Assembly (NCBI RefSeq): GCF_000169335.1
Contig: NZ_AAXW01000025.1
Span: 6,992-70,991, forward strand
From: Crocosphaera chwakensis CCY0110
GTDB taxonomy: Bacteria; Cyanobacteriota; Cyanobacteriia; Cyanobacteriales; Microcystaceae
Direction of reading: 5' to 3'
DNA length: 64,000 nucleotides
Shown here: one piece after another, positions 53,833 to 63,335 of the stretch
Layout: the number at the start of each line of letters is the position of its first letter
How positions within the stretch are numbered: the stretch's first letter is position 1
Program-made: the position numbers and the translations under genes
Notes under the pieces: model-generated
Database searches by the model: none
Told to the model about the DNA's origin: nothing
What the model saw: only the letters and a program-made list of their open reading frames with translations

Positions 53833-53981
53833 ATTCACTCTGCCATAGCTGAGTTGGGTATTACGTTAAACTTAGGTGAGTAAAACGATAGGGGCGAGAT
53901 ATGGCTCGTCCCCGTCTCATCTCATTTGATCACGCTGCAGGTAGCCACTAAAACCTTTGAGCTTGATATTATCAATTTAAG

Positions 53982-56444
53982 ATGCCCCCATTCGTTCCAC
54001 CACCTAATCCCCCTGCCGAAATTCAAGCAGTGGTTTCTCAAAATTCGAGAAACCAGCTTACTTATTTAGGTAAATTTACAGAAAAATCACTAGAAATTAG
54101 CAAAGATAAGCCTTTATTAGCGCAATTATCCTCTGATACACAAGCAAATCCCTCAGTCGTCCCCCTATTTCCCGAAACTCAGACAACGGTTCCAGAAATC
54201 GTTGAATTTTATTTATCGCCACCAGAAGAACTCCCTACCCAACAATTTACGCCTTCGTTGCCATCGACGGGACAAAGTGCTGATTTGCTCGGAGGACCGA
54301 TTACGACAGAAAGGTCTACTTCTCAAGGGTCTTCTCCTGTTATCTCTAGGGATAGGGCGATTATGTCTGAGATTAAAGCGTTAAACGGCTCAACTCCTCA
54401 AGCCAGTCGTTTACTACTCAAACCTAGATACACTCAAGGTCAACCCTCAGAATTATTGATAGCCCCATCTCCTTCTTTAGCTCAAGGAGAAATAGATAAT
54501 GGGGACTCAACCCCTCAAGATACCTTAAACGTAGTGGAATTAGTGTCTGATCGCCAAGAGTATGACTCAGAAAGAGAAGTGGTTTATGCAGAAGGTAAAG
54601 TGATTATGCGCTTTGCCAATGGAGTTTTATTGGCTGATCGCCTCTGGATCAACCTTCCGGATCAATTTGCTGTGGCCGAAGGAAATGTTGTCCTTGATCG
54701 TGGAGAACAAACTCTACGGGGAGAACGATTTGAATATTATTTTGTTCAAGATAGTGGCGTTGTTTTTGAAGCTAATGGAGAAATCTATCAACCTACTACC
54801 GGCCAAGACTTCTCTCCTACCTTACCCACTTCCGTCGATAACAATTTAATCCCCAATCAAACCTTAAACGAACGACTCGCCCAACAACAACCGCTACAAC
54901 GGATCACCAGTGCCCAAGGCATTAGCTACTCTTTTGGCTTGTCCTTTGGAGAAGAAAATGCTCAGAACATCGGGGCAAACACCGGCCAAGGTAGTGGCGG
55001 ACAAATTAACCGTATCCGCTTTGAAGCCGATCGCATCGAATTTGATGCTGAGGGATGGGAAGCAAGCGATGCCCGTTTAACCAATGATCCCTTTTCTCCC
55101 CCTGAAGTTGAAGTACGGGCAGAAACAGCCACTTATCGAAACATTGCGCCCTTGGTTGATGAACTCAAACTGACCAACTCGCGGGTGGTACTCGATCAGG
55201 CCAACTCTTTTCCCACTCAAGATCGTCTAATCTTTGATCGACGCGATCGCCAACCAGGAGTAATCGGTTTCGGTTATGATGATCGCGATCGCGGAGGCTT
55301 CTTTGTAGAACGAGGGTTTAATATTATTGATATCAATACTTTCAGTTGGCAAATAACCCCCCAATATTATCTACAAAAAGGAATTGACCCGGAAGGACTC
55401 ACTGTTGATGATCCCAATACGGATTTATTTGAAGAAGATCAAGATGAAATTGATGCAATTAGTCCCCCAACTTTTGGCTTTGTCAATGAATTAAATGCGA
55501 ACCTAAGCCCACAAACCACCTTCTTTTCTCGTACCTCCCTAACCAGTTTAGAATTTAGTGATATTGAAGACCGTGTCCGCACAAAAACCTTTCTACAATA
55601 CCGTTTTGGTGAGCCTGTAGCTCCTTACGATCTACGATTAGAATACAATTATCGTGAACGTCTGTTTAATGGGTCTTTAGGGTTTCAAACCGTTCGTAGT
55701 AGCGTCGGGTTACTTTTGGTTTCTCCTCAAATTCCTATAGATGATACCGGCATACAATTTAGTTATCAAGGATCACTTCAAACTGTTAATGCTTTTACTG
55801 ATCGTCCGAGTCTCCTCGGACCAGAGTCCGATGACTTCCGAGTTAGCTTGACTCGATTTCAAGGGGCTGCCTCATTAAACAAACCTTTCTTACTCTGGTA
55901 TGGAGAAGCTTTACCCCCTACCCCAAACGAAGGATTAAAATATACATCAACCCCTGTGTTGCCCTATTTAGTCTTATCCACTGGAGTAACTGGGGTGACC
56001 AGTCTTTATGGCAATGGAGACTCTCAACCTTCCATTTCAGGAACCATTGGTTTATCAGGACAACTCGGTAATTTTTCTCGACCGTTTCTGGACTATACCG
56101 GGTTTAATATTAGTTTTAGTCAGGCATTACGGGGCGATCCTTCTCCTTTTTTGTTCGACCGTTATGCTGACCTTAAAACTTTAAACTGGGGCATCACTCA
56201 GCAACTATACGGGCCTGTTCGGGTTGGGGTTCAAAGTGCCTATAATATCGATACAGACGAAGAAATTAATACAGATTTATTCGTTGAATATAGTAGACGA
56301 ACCTACAGCATTCTCTTGCGTTATAATACAGTTCTAAAAGTAGGATCTCTTTCCTTACGCATTAGCGACTTTAATTGGGGAGGAAATCCCGGTCCATTTG
56401 ATGGAACAGGCATTCGTCCAGTAATTCAGGGAGTTCCCCGTTAA
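53982..56444 (+). CDS. DUF3769 protein with OstA/LptA-like domain (LptD-like outer-membrane protein)
   Basis: 820 residues. A Pro-rich N-terminus (PPFVPPPNPPAEIQ) and low-complexity stretch are followed by an OstA-like beta-jellyroll (about 185-270: DRQEYDSEREVVYAEGKVIM, ADRLWINLPDQFAVAEGNVV, DRGEQTLRGERFEYYF) and a long C-terminal region rich in alternating strands. Cyanobacterial DUF3769 proteins are regarded as LptD equivalents that insert lipopolysaccharide in the outer membrane. No signal peptide is visible from this ATG, and no upstream in-frame start was found, so the N-terminus is uncertain. Confidence 0.85.
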   Translation: MPPFVPPPNPPAEIQAVVSQNSRNQLTYLGKFTEKSLEISKDKPLLAQLSSDTQANPSVVPLFPETQTTVPEIVEFYLSPPEELPTQQFTPSLPSTGQSADLLGGPITTERSTSQGSSPVISRDRAIMSEIKALNGSTPQASRLLLKPRYTQGQPSELLIAPSPSLAQGEIDNGDSTPQDTLNVVELVSDRQEYDSEREVVYAEGKVIMRFANGVLLADRLWINLPDQFAVAEGNVVLDRGEQTLRGERFEYYFVQDSGVVFEANGEIYQPTTGQDFSPTLPTSVDNNLIPNQTLNERLAQQQPLQRITSAQGISYSFGLSFGEENAQNIGANTGQGSGGQINRIRFEADRIEFDAEGWEASDARLTNDPFSPPEVEVRAETATYRNIAPLVDELKLTNSRVVLDQANSFPTQDRLIFDRRDRQPGVIGFGYDDRDRGGFFVERGFNIIDINTFSWQITPQYYLQKGIDPEGLTVDDPNTDLFEEDQDEIDAISPPTFGFVNELNANLSPQTTFFSRTSLTSLEFSDIEDRVRTKTFLQYRFGEPVAPYDLRLEYNYRERLFNGSLGFQTVRSSVGLLLVSPQIPIDDTGIQFSYQGSLQTVNAFTDRPSLLGPESDDFRVSLTRFQGAASLNKPFLLWYGEALPPTPNEGLKYTSTPVLPYLVLSTGVTGVTSLYGNGDSQPSISGTIGLSGQLGNFSRPFLDYTGFNISFSQALRGDPSPFLFDRYADLKTLNWGITQQLYGPVRVGVQSAYNIDTDEEINTDLFVEYSRRTYSILLRYNTVLKVGSLSLRISDFNWGGNPGPFDGTGIRPVIQGVPR

Positions 56445-56522
56445 GAAAATTATTCATGATATAATAAGAAGTTCCAATCAGAAAAAATCTTACTTAATTC
56501 AACTAGGAGTCAAACAATCAAG

Positions 56523-56771
56523 ATGATTAAATTACGATTAAAAAAATATGGCAAAAAGCGAGAAGTGAGTTATAGAATTGTGGCCATTAATAGTGCCAGT
56601 CGTCGAAATGGCCGTCCCTTAGAAGAGTTAGGATTTTATAATCCCAGAACCGATGAAACGAGATTGAACGTTCCCGCCATTGTCACTCGTCTTAAACAAG
56701 GAGCTCAACCCACAGAAACCGTTCGGAGTATTCTCAGAAAAGCGCAAGTATTTGAACAAGTTAATGGTTAA
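56523..56771 (+). CDS. rpsP: 30S ribosomal protein S16
   Basis: 82 residues. IKLRLKKYGKKREVSYRIVA and ASRRNGRPLEELGFYNPRTD are the bS16 signatures. A component of the small-subunit body that stabilises 16S rRNA folding. The next gene starts inside its last codons. Confidence 0.97.
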   Translation: MIKLRLKKYGKKREVSYRIVAINSASRRNGRPLEELGFYNPRTDETRLNVPAIVTRLKQGAQPTETVRSILRKAQVFEQVNG

Positions 56772-57183
56772 GATTGATACATCTAATTTATCCTATTCAG
56801 TTCCTCCCAATTACCTAAAACTCATTGCCTTTTTGATTGAACCTTTACTAGACTCTCCAGACTCTCTTAAGGTTGACTGTGAAGAAATTAATAGCACGAA
56901 ACGAGTTTGGATTAGACTAGCGGTTGATGAAGAGGATAAAGGAAGAATATATGGACGAGGAGGGCGAAATATTCAAGCAATACAAACAGTATTAGCGATC
57001 GCAGCCAAACAAATCGGTCAAACCCTTTACCTCGAAATTTATGAAGAACCAGGGGAAAAAACCCGTTCAACGAGTTATTCTCGACGTTCTGAACCCAATC
57101 GAAAATTTATTCGTCGTCGTTCCCGTTCCCAGGTTCAAAGCAAACCGAAACTTTCGATTAAGTCCCGTTGGCAAGAACCATGA
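56764..57183 (+). CDS. khpA: KH-domain RNA-binding protein (KhpA) with basic C-terminal tail
   Basis: 139 residues. The ATG at 56764 overlaps the rpsP stop by 8 nt; an earlier in-frame ATG at 56680 would lie inside rpsP and is rejected. The KH fold spans about 1-85 with the GxxG loop GRIYGRGGRNIQAIQ. KhpA is usually about 80 residues; here about 50 Arg/Ser/Lys-rich residues follow (SRRSEPNRKFIRRRSRSQVQ). RNA chaperone or translation-linked role by family. Coupled to rpsP and to the next gene (4-nt overlap). Confidence 0.92.
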   Translation: MVKIDTSNLSYSVPPNYLKLIAFLIEPLLDSPDSLKVDCEEINSTKRVWIRLAVDEEDKGRIYGRGGRNIQAIQTVLAIAAKQIGQTLYLEIYEEPGEKTRSTSYSRRSEPNRKFIRRRSRSQVQSKPKLSIKSRWQEP

Positions 57184-58430
57184 AACCCATTGACATCCTT
57201 ATCTTGTCCAATGGACCAGGGGAAATTACTACTTGGGTTCGGCCAGTGGTCAAGGCGTTAAGGAAACAATTAGGGGACGATACTGCTCAAACGAGAATTT
57301 CAGTGATGTTGTCCCCTTGTCCCCATAGTACAGGGGAAGAAGCAGCAATTGCTCGTCGCTATCCGGAAGTTGATCGAGTTCAGTCAAGTGAACACTTTTT
57401 TGCCTTTCTTTTATGGGGAAAAACTGCTGATCATTGGGACTGGAGAGAAAAGGGAGTGGTGTTATTTTTAGGGGGAGATCAATTTTATCCTCTGATGATT
57501 GGAAAACGGCTAGGATACCGCACTGTCATTTATGCGGAATGGGAAGCTAGATGGTATCGTTGGCTAGATTATTTCGCCGTGATGAACGAAAGAGTCATTG
57601 AGGCTATTCCTGAGTTTTATCGGGATAAACTAAGCATTGTTGGGGACTTGATGGCAGATTTCTCTCCAAAATCCTTAAATTTTGTAGAAATGTCCGCTAA
57701 CCCAGTAATCGGGATTTTGCCAGGGTCAAAGGCAGGAAAACTAACCCAAGGGGTTCCATTATGTTTAGCGATCGCTGAACACATTTATCAGCAAAAACCC
57801 CAAACTCGTTTTATCTTACCCATTGCGCCTACCATAGACAGGGACACCCTAGTTAGCTTTGCTGATCCTCAGTTTAATCCTTTCGTCATGAAAATGGGGG
57901 GTGTTAGTGGTCAATTGGTAGTCGAAAATAAAGAAGAAGAAGACCAATATTATCTACAAACGAAAACAGGGCTAAAAATTCAACTTATTAGCCAATTTCC
58001 GGCTCATGAACATCTTCGGCAATGTTGTTTAGCTTTAACAACTGTGGGAGCTAACACGGCAGAATTAGGAGCGTTAGGCATTCCGATGGTTGTCCTATTA
58101 CCCACCCAACAACTCGATGCTATGCGAACCTGGGATGGTATTCCAGGGATTTTAGCAAATTTGCCTTTAATGGGTAGCCAACTGGCAAAATTGATCAATG
58201 CTAGGGTTGTTAAAATGGGACGTTTATTTGCTTGGCCAAATATCTGGGCTAAAGAAGAGATTGTGCCAGAATTAAAGGGAGAATTACAAGCTGAAACAGT
58301 GGGAAACTTGGTATTAGATTGGCTAGAAAATCCCTTAAAATTAAATCAAATTCATCAGCGCTTACTAAAAGTTAGAGGCCAGCAGGGGGCAGCCCAAAAA
58401 ATTGCTAATATTGTTCAAAAACAGCTATAA
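57180..58430 (+). CDS. Lipid-A-disaccharide synthase-related protein (LpxB-like GT-B fold)
   Basis: 416 residues from ATG 57180 (a TTG four codons earlier is disregarded). ILILSNGPGEITTWVRPVVK, VLFLGGDQFYPLMIGKRLGY, YAEWEARWYRWLDYFAVMNE, VIGILPGSKAGKLTQGVP and ALTTVGANTAELGALGIPMV follow the LpxB/GT-B pattern of the LpxB-related cyanobacterial family; true LpxB is shorter and differs in the donor site. Likely a glycolipid glycosyltransferase; substrate unknown. Overlaps the khpA stop by 4 nt (ATGA). Confidence 0.82.
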   Translation: MKPIDILILSNGPGEITTWVRPVVKALRKQLGDDTAQTRISVMLSPCPHSTGEEAAIARRYPEVDRVQSSEHFFAFLLWGKTADHWDWREKGVVLFLGGDQFYPLMIGKRLGYRTVIYAEWEARWYRWLDYFAVMNERVIEAIPEFYRDKLSIVGDLMADFSPKSLNFVEMSANPVIGILPGSKAGKLTQGVPLCLAIAEHIYQQKPQTRFILPIAPTIDRDTLVSFADPQFNPFVMKMGGVSGQLVVENKEEEDQYYLQTKTGLKIQLISQFPAHEHLRQCCLALTTVGANTAELGALGIPMVVLLPTQQLDAMRTWDGIPGILANLPLMGSQLAKLINARVVKMGRLFAWPNIWAKEEIVPELKGELQAETVGNLVLDWLENPLKLNQIHQRLLKVRGQQGAAQKIANIVQKQL

Positions 58431-58652
58431 AGCAGTAAAGAGTTATCAATTTGGCCAGGCTATCAAGACAAACATTATATAAAGCTTATAGAAAAGGTGA
58501 AGAAAGCGAAATTTTCGGGTAGAATCAAGATAGAGCTATGGTTACTCTATTAATATTGTCATTGACTACAATTAACTTAATTTTCTTATTTCCTAACTAA
58601 AAATTATCAATATAGCAATTAGTAACACAATTGTGACTAGAGTTATTTTGTC

Positions 58653-59552
58653 ATGCTAAAGACCTTATCTTTTAAATTAATAAAAACGGGTTTAGGGGTT
58701 ATCGTATCCTTGACCAGTATTCATATCCTCACCCACACCAGTCAAGCAGCCATCTTGCGTTTATCTCCAGATAGTTCATCGGATAATCTGACTTTAGAAG
58801 AGATAACACCCCAGAATTTTATTGAATCTGATCTTTTCAGTCAATTAATTCCTACAAAAGAAGGAATAACCACTGTTAATAATTCTTTCTCTTCACAAAC
58901 AATTACAGAAGCCGTTTCACAACCTTCAAATATTTCTTTAGAGTCTGTCGTTTCTTCTTTAAGTCAAATTGATTTAGAGGCAGAAAGAGACGGTAAAACC
59001 CAAGAGGTTCCTATCTTACCCCAAGTTGACCCGGCTGATATTTATAAAGAAATTTATGATTTTGGCACAACTGTCGCCGAGGATCTCAGTGATCCGATTA
59101 GTGCTGGTGTATTACCTGCTTTAGAAGGAATTCCCGCCCCAAGAGGTGGAGTCGGGATCAGAGAAAGGGGAGGGCAAGTGGCAGGGATTCCCAGTCCGAC
59201 ACTCAATCAGTCTTCTTTGCCCCGTTTTGGGGGGCCAGTGGCGATTATTGGTAATCCCTCTGCTAATTTTACCAACCCTTTACGTCAAGTTGCCTTACCC
59301 TCAGCAAGCAGAGTTCAGGCGAACAATTGGGGGGATGATAAAGTGAATGTGTTCTTTGCCTCCTTACCGCAAGAAGAAGTTGTCGATATCGATATATTTA
59401 TGAGAACAGTGTATCGGACTAATATGTCTGATATGATTAAACAAATTGACGAAAGCTTAGATACGACTATCGATACTGAGTTCCACTCTATGCCGGCAGA
59501 AATTTTTCCTAGTAATCCTATGCCATCTGGAGAATATAATAGAAGTCTTTAA
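58653..59552 (+). CDS. Hypothetical exported protein, 299 aa
   Basis: A signal peptide (about 1-32, IKTGLGVIVSLTSIHILTHT, cleavage near SQA-AI) and a polar, low-complexity mature chain with a Gly/Pro/Asn-rich middle (PAPRGGVGIRERGGQVAGIP). No domain recognised. It precedes the FIST gene by 26 nt on the same strand, so it may belong to that unit. Confidence 0.6.
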   Translation: MLKTLSFKLIKTGLGVIVSLTSIHILTHTSQAAILRLSPDSSSDNLTLEEITPQNFIESDLFSQLIPTKEGITTVNNSFSSQTITEAVSQPSNISLESVVSSLSQIDLEAERDGKTQEVPILPQVDPADIYKEIYDFGTTVAEDLSDPISAGVLPALEGIPAPRGGVGIRERGGQVAGIPSPTLNQSSLPRFGGPVAIIGNPSANFTNPLRQVALPSASRVQANNWGDDKVNVFFASLPQEEVVDIDIFMRTVYRTNMSDMIKQIDESLDTTIDTEFHSMPAEIFPSNPMPSGEYNRSL

Positions 59553-59578
59553 TTATCCTATTATTTACTCAAAAACGA

Positions 59579-60796
59579 ATGTTTTGGACGAATGCCCTCT
59601 CAACCCGACCTTCTCTAGAAGGTGCTGTGACAGAAGTAACCCAAACCATTGGAAACACTTTGTCAAGTCCTGCTGATGTGGGTATTTTTTTTATATCTTC
59701 TGCTTACGCTAGTGATTATCCTCGGTTAATTCCATTAATCTTAGAAAAGTTATCCTTACCCATTTTGATCGGCTGCGGTGGTGCAGGAATTACAGGTAGA
59801 AACGAGAATAAAGAAATATGTGAAATAGAAAATAATCCGGCATTTAGTTTGATGGTAGGTTGTTTGCCCGATGTTCAGATTAACCCTTTTATTCTTAGTC
59901 CTGAAAGTTTACCCGATCTAGATAGTTCTCCTGAAACTTGGCAAAGATTAATGGGGGTTTCACCTCAAGAAAAACCCCACTTTATCCTCTTGTCTGATCC
60001 CTTTTCAACTCAAATTAACGACTTATTAGCCGGTTTAGATTTTGCGTATCCTGAAGCGGTGAAAGTGGGAGGATTAAGCAGTAGTAGTTTAATGGGGGTT
60101 CCGGGAACTGTATTCTATCATCAAAATGGTGATCCCCAATCCGGATTTTATCATCAGGGAACGGTGGGAGTTGGGTTAAGCGGTAACATTGCCATTGATA
60201 GCATTGTCGCCCAAGGATGTCGCCCCATTGGTCAAGCTTATCAAGTCGTTAAAGGGGAACGGAATGTTATTTTAGAATTGTCCCAAAATGGGGAAACGCG
60301 ATCGCCATTGGATTGGTTACGAGAGTTGATGGAGAATTTAGAAGAATCTGATCGTCAACTGGCTCAACATTCCCTTTTTGTTGGAGTGGTTAGAGATGAA
60401 TTTAAACAAGAATTACAACCAGGAGATTTTTTAATCCGTAATATACTAGGAGTTGATCCCAGGTTAGGAGCCATTGCCATTGGCGATCGCGTTAGGCCAG
60501 GTCAACGGTTACAATTTCATCTTAGGGATGCTCAAACCTCTGCCGATGATTTAGAAACGCTCTTAAAACAGTATAATCAATCGACTCCTATTCAAGGAGC
60601 ATTCATTTTTTCTTGTTTGGGAAGAGGACAAACTTTATATCAAATGCCCAATTTTGACTCTCAGTTATTTACTAATTATTTTCCTGGGGTGTCCTTAGGG
60701 GGATTTTTTTGTAATGGAGAAATTGGCCCAGTGGGACAAGAAACATTTTTACATGGTTATACTTCTGTCTTTGCTTTAGTACGACAGTTAAAGTAA
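59579..60796 (+). CDS. FIST N- and C-domain sensory protein
   Basis: 405 residues. FIST_N (about 25-205: VGIFFISSAYASDYPRLIPL, LPILIGCGGAGITG, VKVGGLSSSSLMGVPGTVFY, QGTVGVGLSGNIAIDSIVAQ) and FIST_C (about 225-390: FLIRNILGVDPRLGAIAIGD, GAFIFSCLGRGQTLY, VSLGGFFCNGEIGPVG with a conserved Cys-Asn-Gly-Glu). FIST domains are proposed to bind small ligands such as amino acids and feed into signalling. The following adenylyl cyclase gene is 12 nt away, so this is probably the input partner. Confidence 0.9.
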   Translation: MFWTNALSTRPSLEGAVTEVTQTIGNTLSSPADVGIFFISSAYASDYPRLIPLILEKLSLPILIGCGGAGITGRNENKEICEIENNPAFSLMVGCLPDVQINPFILSPESLPDLDSSPETWQRLMGVSPQEKPHFILLSDPFSTQINDLLAGLDFAYPEAVKVGGLSSSSLMGVPGTVFYHQNGDPQSGFYHQGTVGVGLSGNIAIDSIVAQGCRPIGQAYQVVKGERNVILELSQNGETRSPLDWLRELMENLEESDRQLAQHSLFVGVVRDEFKQELQPGDFLIRNILGVDPRLGAIAIGDRVRPGQRLQFHLRDAQTSADDLETLLKQYNQSTPIQGAFIFSCLGRGQTLYQMPNFDSQLFTNYFPGVSLGGFFCNGEIGPVGQETFLHGYTSVFALVRQLK

Positions 60797-60808
60797 ATTA
60801 TTTGATTA

Positions 60809-62524
60809 ATGAAACCGCTTGATTCTAGTTCTTTGGGAGTCGTTTTACAAAAGATTATTGATCAATTGGGACAGCTTTTAAAAGTTGATTGGTGTATTTT
60901 ACGTCCCTTTGATACTGATTGTTTAATCAACAGAAGTATTTTTTATAATAAAAATAAAGAGCAAAATGTTAAAAATAGAATTTTATTAGAACAAACAATT
61001 ATACCAATTGAGAACATAGAGATAATTACATCAGTTTATAGTTTTTTGAATTTAGGAGACAGTAATAGTAAAGAAGATAAAAGAAGAAAAATGGCTTATG
61101 AATCAACAAAAGTTGGAGCCTCTTTACTAATTCCGTTAACTTTAGAAAATAAATTTATTGCAGTAATGGGATTACACCGTTATTGTTCTTTTTACCATTG
61201 GCAAGACCAAGAAATTGCGATTACAAAAATGGTAGCAGAACAAATAGCTTTAGCGATTTCTCAAGCTCAAGCTTATCAAAAAGTAAGGGCTTTAGCTCAG
61301 CGAGAAACATTAATTAATCGCATTACTAACGCCATTCGTTCTAGTCTAGATCCTCAACTAATTTTTACCGCAATTACTCAGGAATTAGGCAAGGGGTTAA
61401 AAGTAGATGGTTGCGCTCTTTCCTTGTGGACAAAAACAGATCAATTTGTTCAATGTGTAGGACTATATGATCATCATCAAGGCAGTATTAATCCTCTTCC
61501 TCAATCAGTGGTTCCTATTGCTTCTAATCCTGTTTTACAACAACTCATAAACAGTAGAAAACCGGTTGTTTTAGAAGATATGGATCATCATCCTAAAATG
61601 ACACAATATGATTTACCGTTACGAGAATCGGCACAAGCTCTCTTAATTGTGCCATTAATGGTGGATGGTGAAATTATTGGCAGTATTTCCCTACGGCAAA
61701 CCGCTCACCCTCGTCGGTGGTTATCAACAGAAATCGAATTAGCTAAAACGGTAGCATCTCAAGCAGCGATCGCTGTTCAACAATCCCGACTTTATGAGAC
61801 AACTAAACAACAAGCTGAGCAATTACAAAAAAGTGAACAGGAAGTTAAACAACTGAATCGATATCTCACAGAATCGGTCTTAAAACGGTTTTTACCAGCC
61901 TCTATGGTAAATAAAGTGGCTACGGGAGAGTTAAGCCTTGATTTAACCCCAGAACCGCGTCTAATAACCATTTTGTTTACGGATTTAGTTGGTTATACAC
62001 CTTTAGCCAGTCATTTGGGAACCCAAGGGGTGGCTACTTTGCTCAATGAGTATCTAGAAGCAATGACGGCGGTTGTATTTCATTATGGGGGAACGGTGGA
62101 TAAGTTTATTGGAGATGCAGTGGTAGCCTTGTTTGGTGCGCCAGAAGATTTAACCCGACAAGAACAGGTTTATCAAGCGATCGCTGTGGCTAGAGAAATG
62201 CACGCCCAATTGGATAAATTAAATCAAAAATGGCAATCTCAGGGGTTAATTGAGCAAGCGGTACAGTTTCGCTGCGGTATTCATCAGGGAATGGCAGTAG
62301 TTGGTATGTTTGGAGGGGGCCAGCGTTCTGATTATACGGCGATTGGCCCGGCCGTTAATATTGCAGCCCGTCTACAAGAAGTGGCAGACCATAGCATGAT
62401 TTTGGTCTCTTCAACCGTAGCAGCATTTTTAACATCTACCGAAATTACAGCAATTCAACCTCTAGAATTAAAGGGAGTTGAAGAAGATATTAAGATGTTC
62501 TCGGTAAAAATAATTAGGGTGTAG
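60809..62524 (+). CDS. GAF-GAF adenylyl cyclase (class III)
   Basis: 571 residues. A divergent GAF (about 10-150), a canonical GAF (about 170-325), a coiled coil (about 328-355) and a class III catalytic domain (about 384-571). Metal Asp D392 is in FTDLVGYTP and the second in KFIGDAVVALFGAPE; the Lys in DKFIGD and the Thr in DYTAIGP mark adenine specificity, and VNIAARL carries the transition-state Asn and Arg. All catalytic positions are present, so cAMP synthesis is expected. In cyanobacteria cAMP often acts through CRP-type proteins on motility. Confidence 0.92.
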   Translation: MKPLDSSSLGVVLQKIIDQLGQLLKVDWCILRPFDTDCLINRSIFYNKNKEQNVKNRILLEQTIIPIENIEIITSVYSFLNLGDSNSKEDKRRKMAYESTKVGASLLIPLTLENKFIAVMGLHRYCSFYHWQDQEIAITKMVAEQIALAISQAQAYQKVRALAQRETLINRITNAIRSSLDPQLIFTAITQELGKGLKVDGCALSLWTKTDQFVQCVGLYDHHQGSINPLPQSVVPIASNPVLQQLINSRKPVVLEDMDHHPKMTQYDLPLRESAQALLIVPLMVDGEIIGSISLRQTAHPRRWLSTEIELAKTVASQAAIAVQQSRLYETTKQQAEQLQKSEQEVKQLNRYLTESVLKRFLPASMVNKVATGELSLDLTPEPRLITILFTDLVGYTPLASHLGTQGVATLLNEYLEAMTAVVFHYGGTVDKFIGDAVVALFGAPEDLTRQEQVYQAIAVAREMHAQLDKLNQKWQSQGLIEQAVQFRCGIHQGMAVVGMFGGGQRSDYTAIGPAVNIAARLQEVADHSMILVSSTVAAFLTSTEITAIQPLELKGVEEDIKMFSVKIIRV

Positions 62525-62711
62525 GGTGTGGGGTATCGGGTTTGGGATATTAATCAGAGTTTGAGCTTTTTTAACTTTTTGTAACCTAAAGGTGTTTTGT
62601 CGGTTATTTTAATAGTACAAGAGTATTGTTTTACAACTATTTAAAGGAATGAATTACAAAGAAATGTAAAAGACGTTAAGATTAGAGTATAGATAACAAG
62701 CAAATTTTAAG

Positions 62712-63047
62712 ATGATGTCTCATAGTAATCCCACTGAGCAAGAATTGCTCAAAACTATTCTTGAACCTTTATTAGAGGATTTTCAATACTGGTTTTCTCG
62801 CGCTCGTCATTTATTAGAAAGTGAACGAATTACGTTTTTATCCGTTGAAGAACAAACGGATCTTTTAGAACGGGTAAAAAAGAACCAACAGGAAGTGCAG
62901 ACGGCTAAAATCTTATTTGAAGCGACAGGAAAACAAGCAGGGATCGATACTAGAGCATTAGTACCTTGGCATAAATTAGTGGCAGAATGTTGGCAAGTGT
63001 CGATGAAATGGCGATCGCATAAACAAGAAAATCCTCCCACCGCTTAA
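62712..63047 (+). CDS. DUF2605 protein
   Basis: 111 residues, all alpha. ILEPLLEDFQYWFSRARHLL and LVPWHKLVAECWQVSMKWRS are the DUF2605 signature. A conserved cyanobacterial family of unknown function, commonly beside a DUF2973 gene, as here. A second ATG one codon downstream is possible. Followed 4 nt later by a terminator. Confidence 0.85.
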   Translation: MMSHSNPTEQELLKTILEPLLEDFQYWFSRARHLLESERITFLSVEEQTDLLERVKKNQQEVQTAKILFEATGKQAGIDTRALVPWHKLVAECWQVSMKWRSHKQENPPTA

Positions 63048-63050
63048 TAA

Positions 63051-63092
63051 AATAGGGGTTGTTAATTGATGCAACAATCCCTATTTTCCTTA
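63051..63092 (+). terminator. Terminator of the DUF2605 gene
   Basis: A 13-bp stem (63051-63063 with 63073-63085, one G-U pair) around a 9-nt loop, with TTTT in the tail. Confidence 0.88.
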
Positions 63093-63222
63093 TACACTTC
63101 TTGGTAAGCTAGTGAAGGACAATCTTAAGAAAAGCTTATGCTGGTTTAAAAAGTTTTGTCCTAAAATCTAGAAAAACTAGCACCTGATTAAGATCGCAGG
63201 GTCAAAAACCTTGTTAGTTCAT

Positions 63223-63239
63223 CCTTGCTCTAAGCAAGG
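63223..63239 (+). other. CCTTGC/GCAAGG hairpin in the DUF2605-DUF2973 gap
   Basis: CCTTGC-TCTAA-GCAAGG in the 288-bp gap. No U-tract. Probably lies in the leader of the DUF2973 gene. Confidence 0.4.
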
Positions 63240-63335
63240 GTTTAAAACAGAATGTTTTTCAATGGTAGTGTCAATCTCTGCGATAAAAACCAATTCTGAT
63301 TTCTAATTTCTGACTTCGTTAACGGAGAACTTCAA

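Noticed and set aside
56680..56763. Upstream in-frame start for khpA
   Set aside because: It would lie wholly inside rpsP and add residues unlike KhpA; ATG 56764 gives the typical N-terminus and a standard short overlap.
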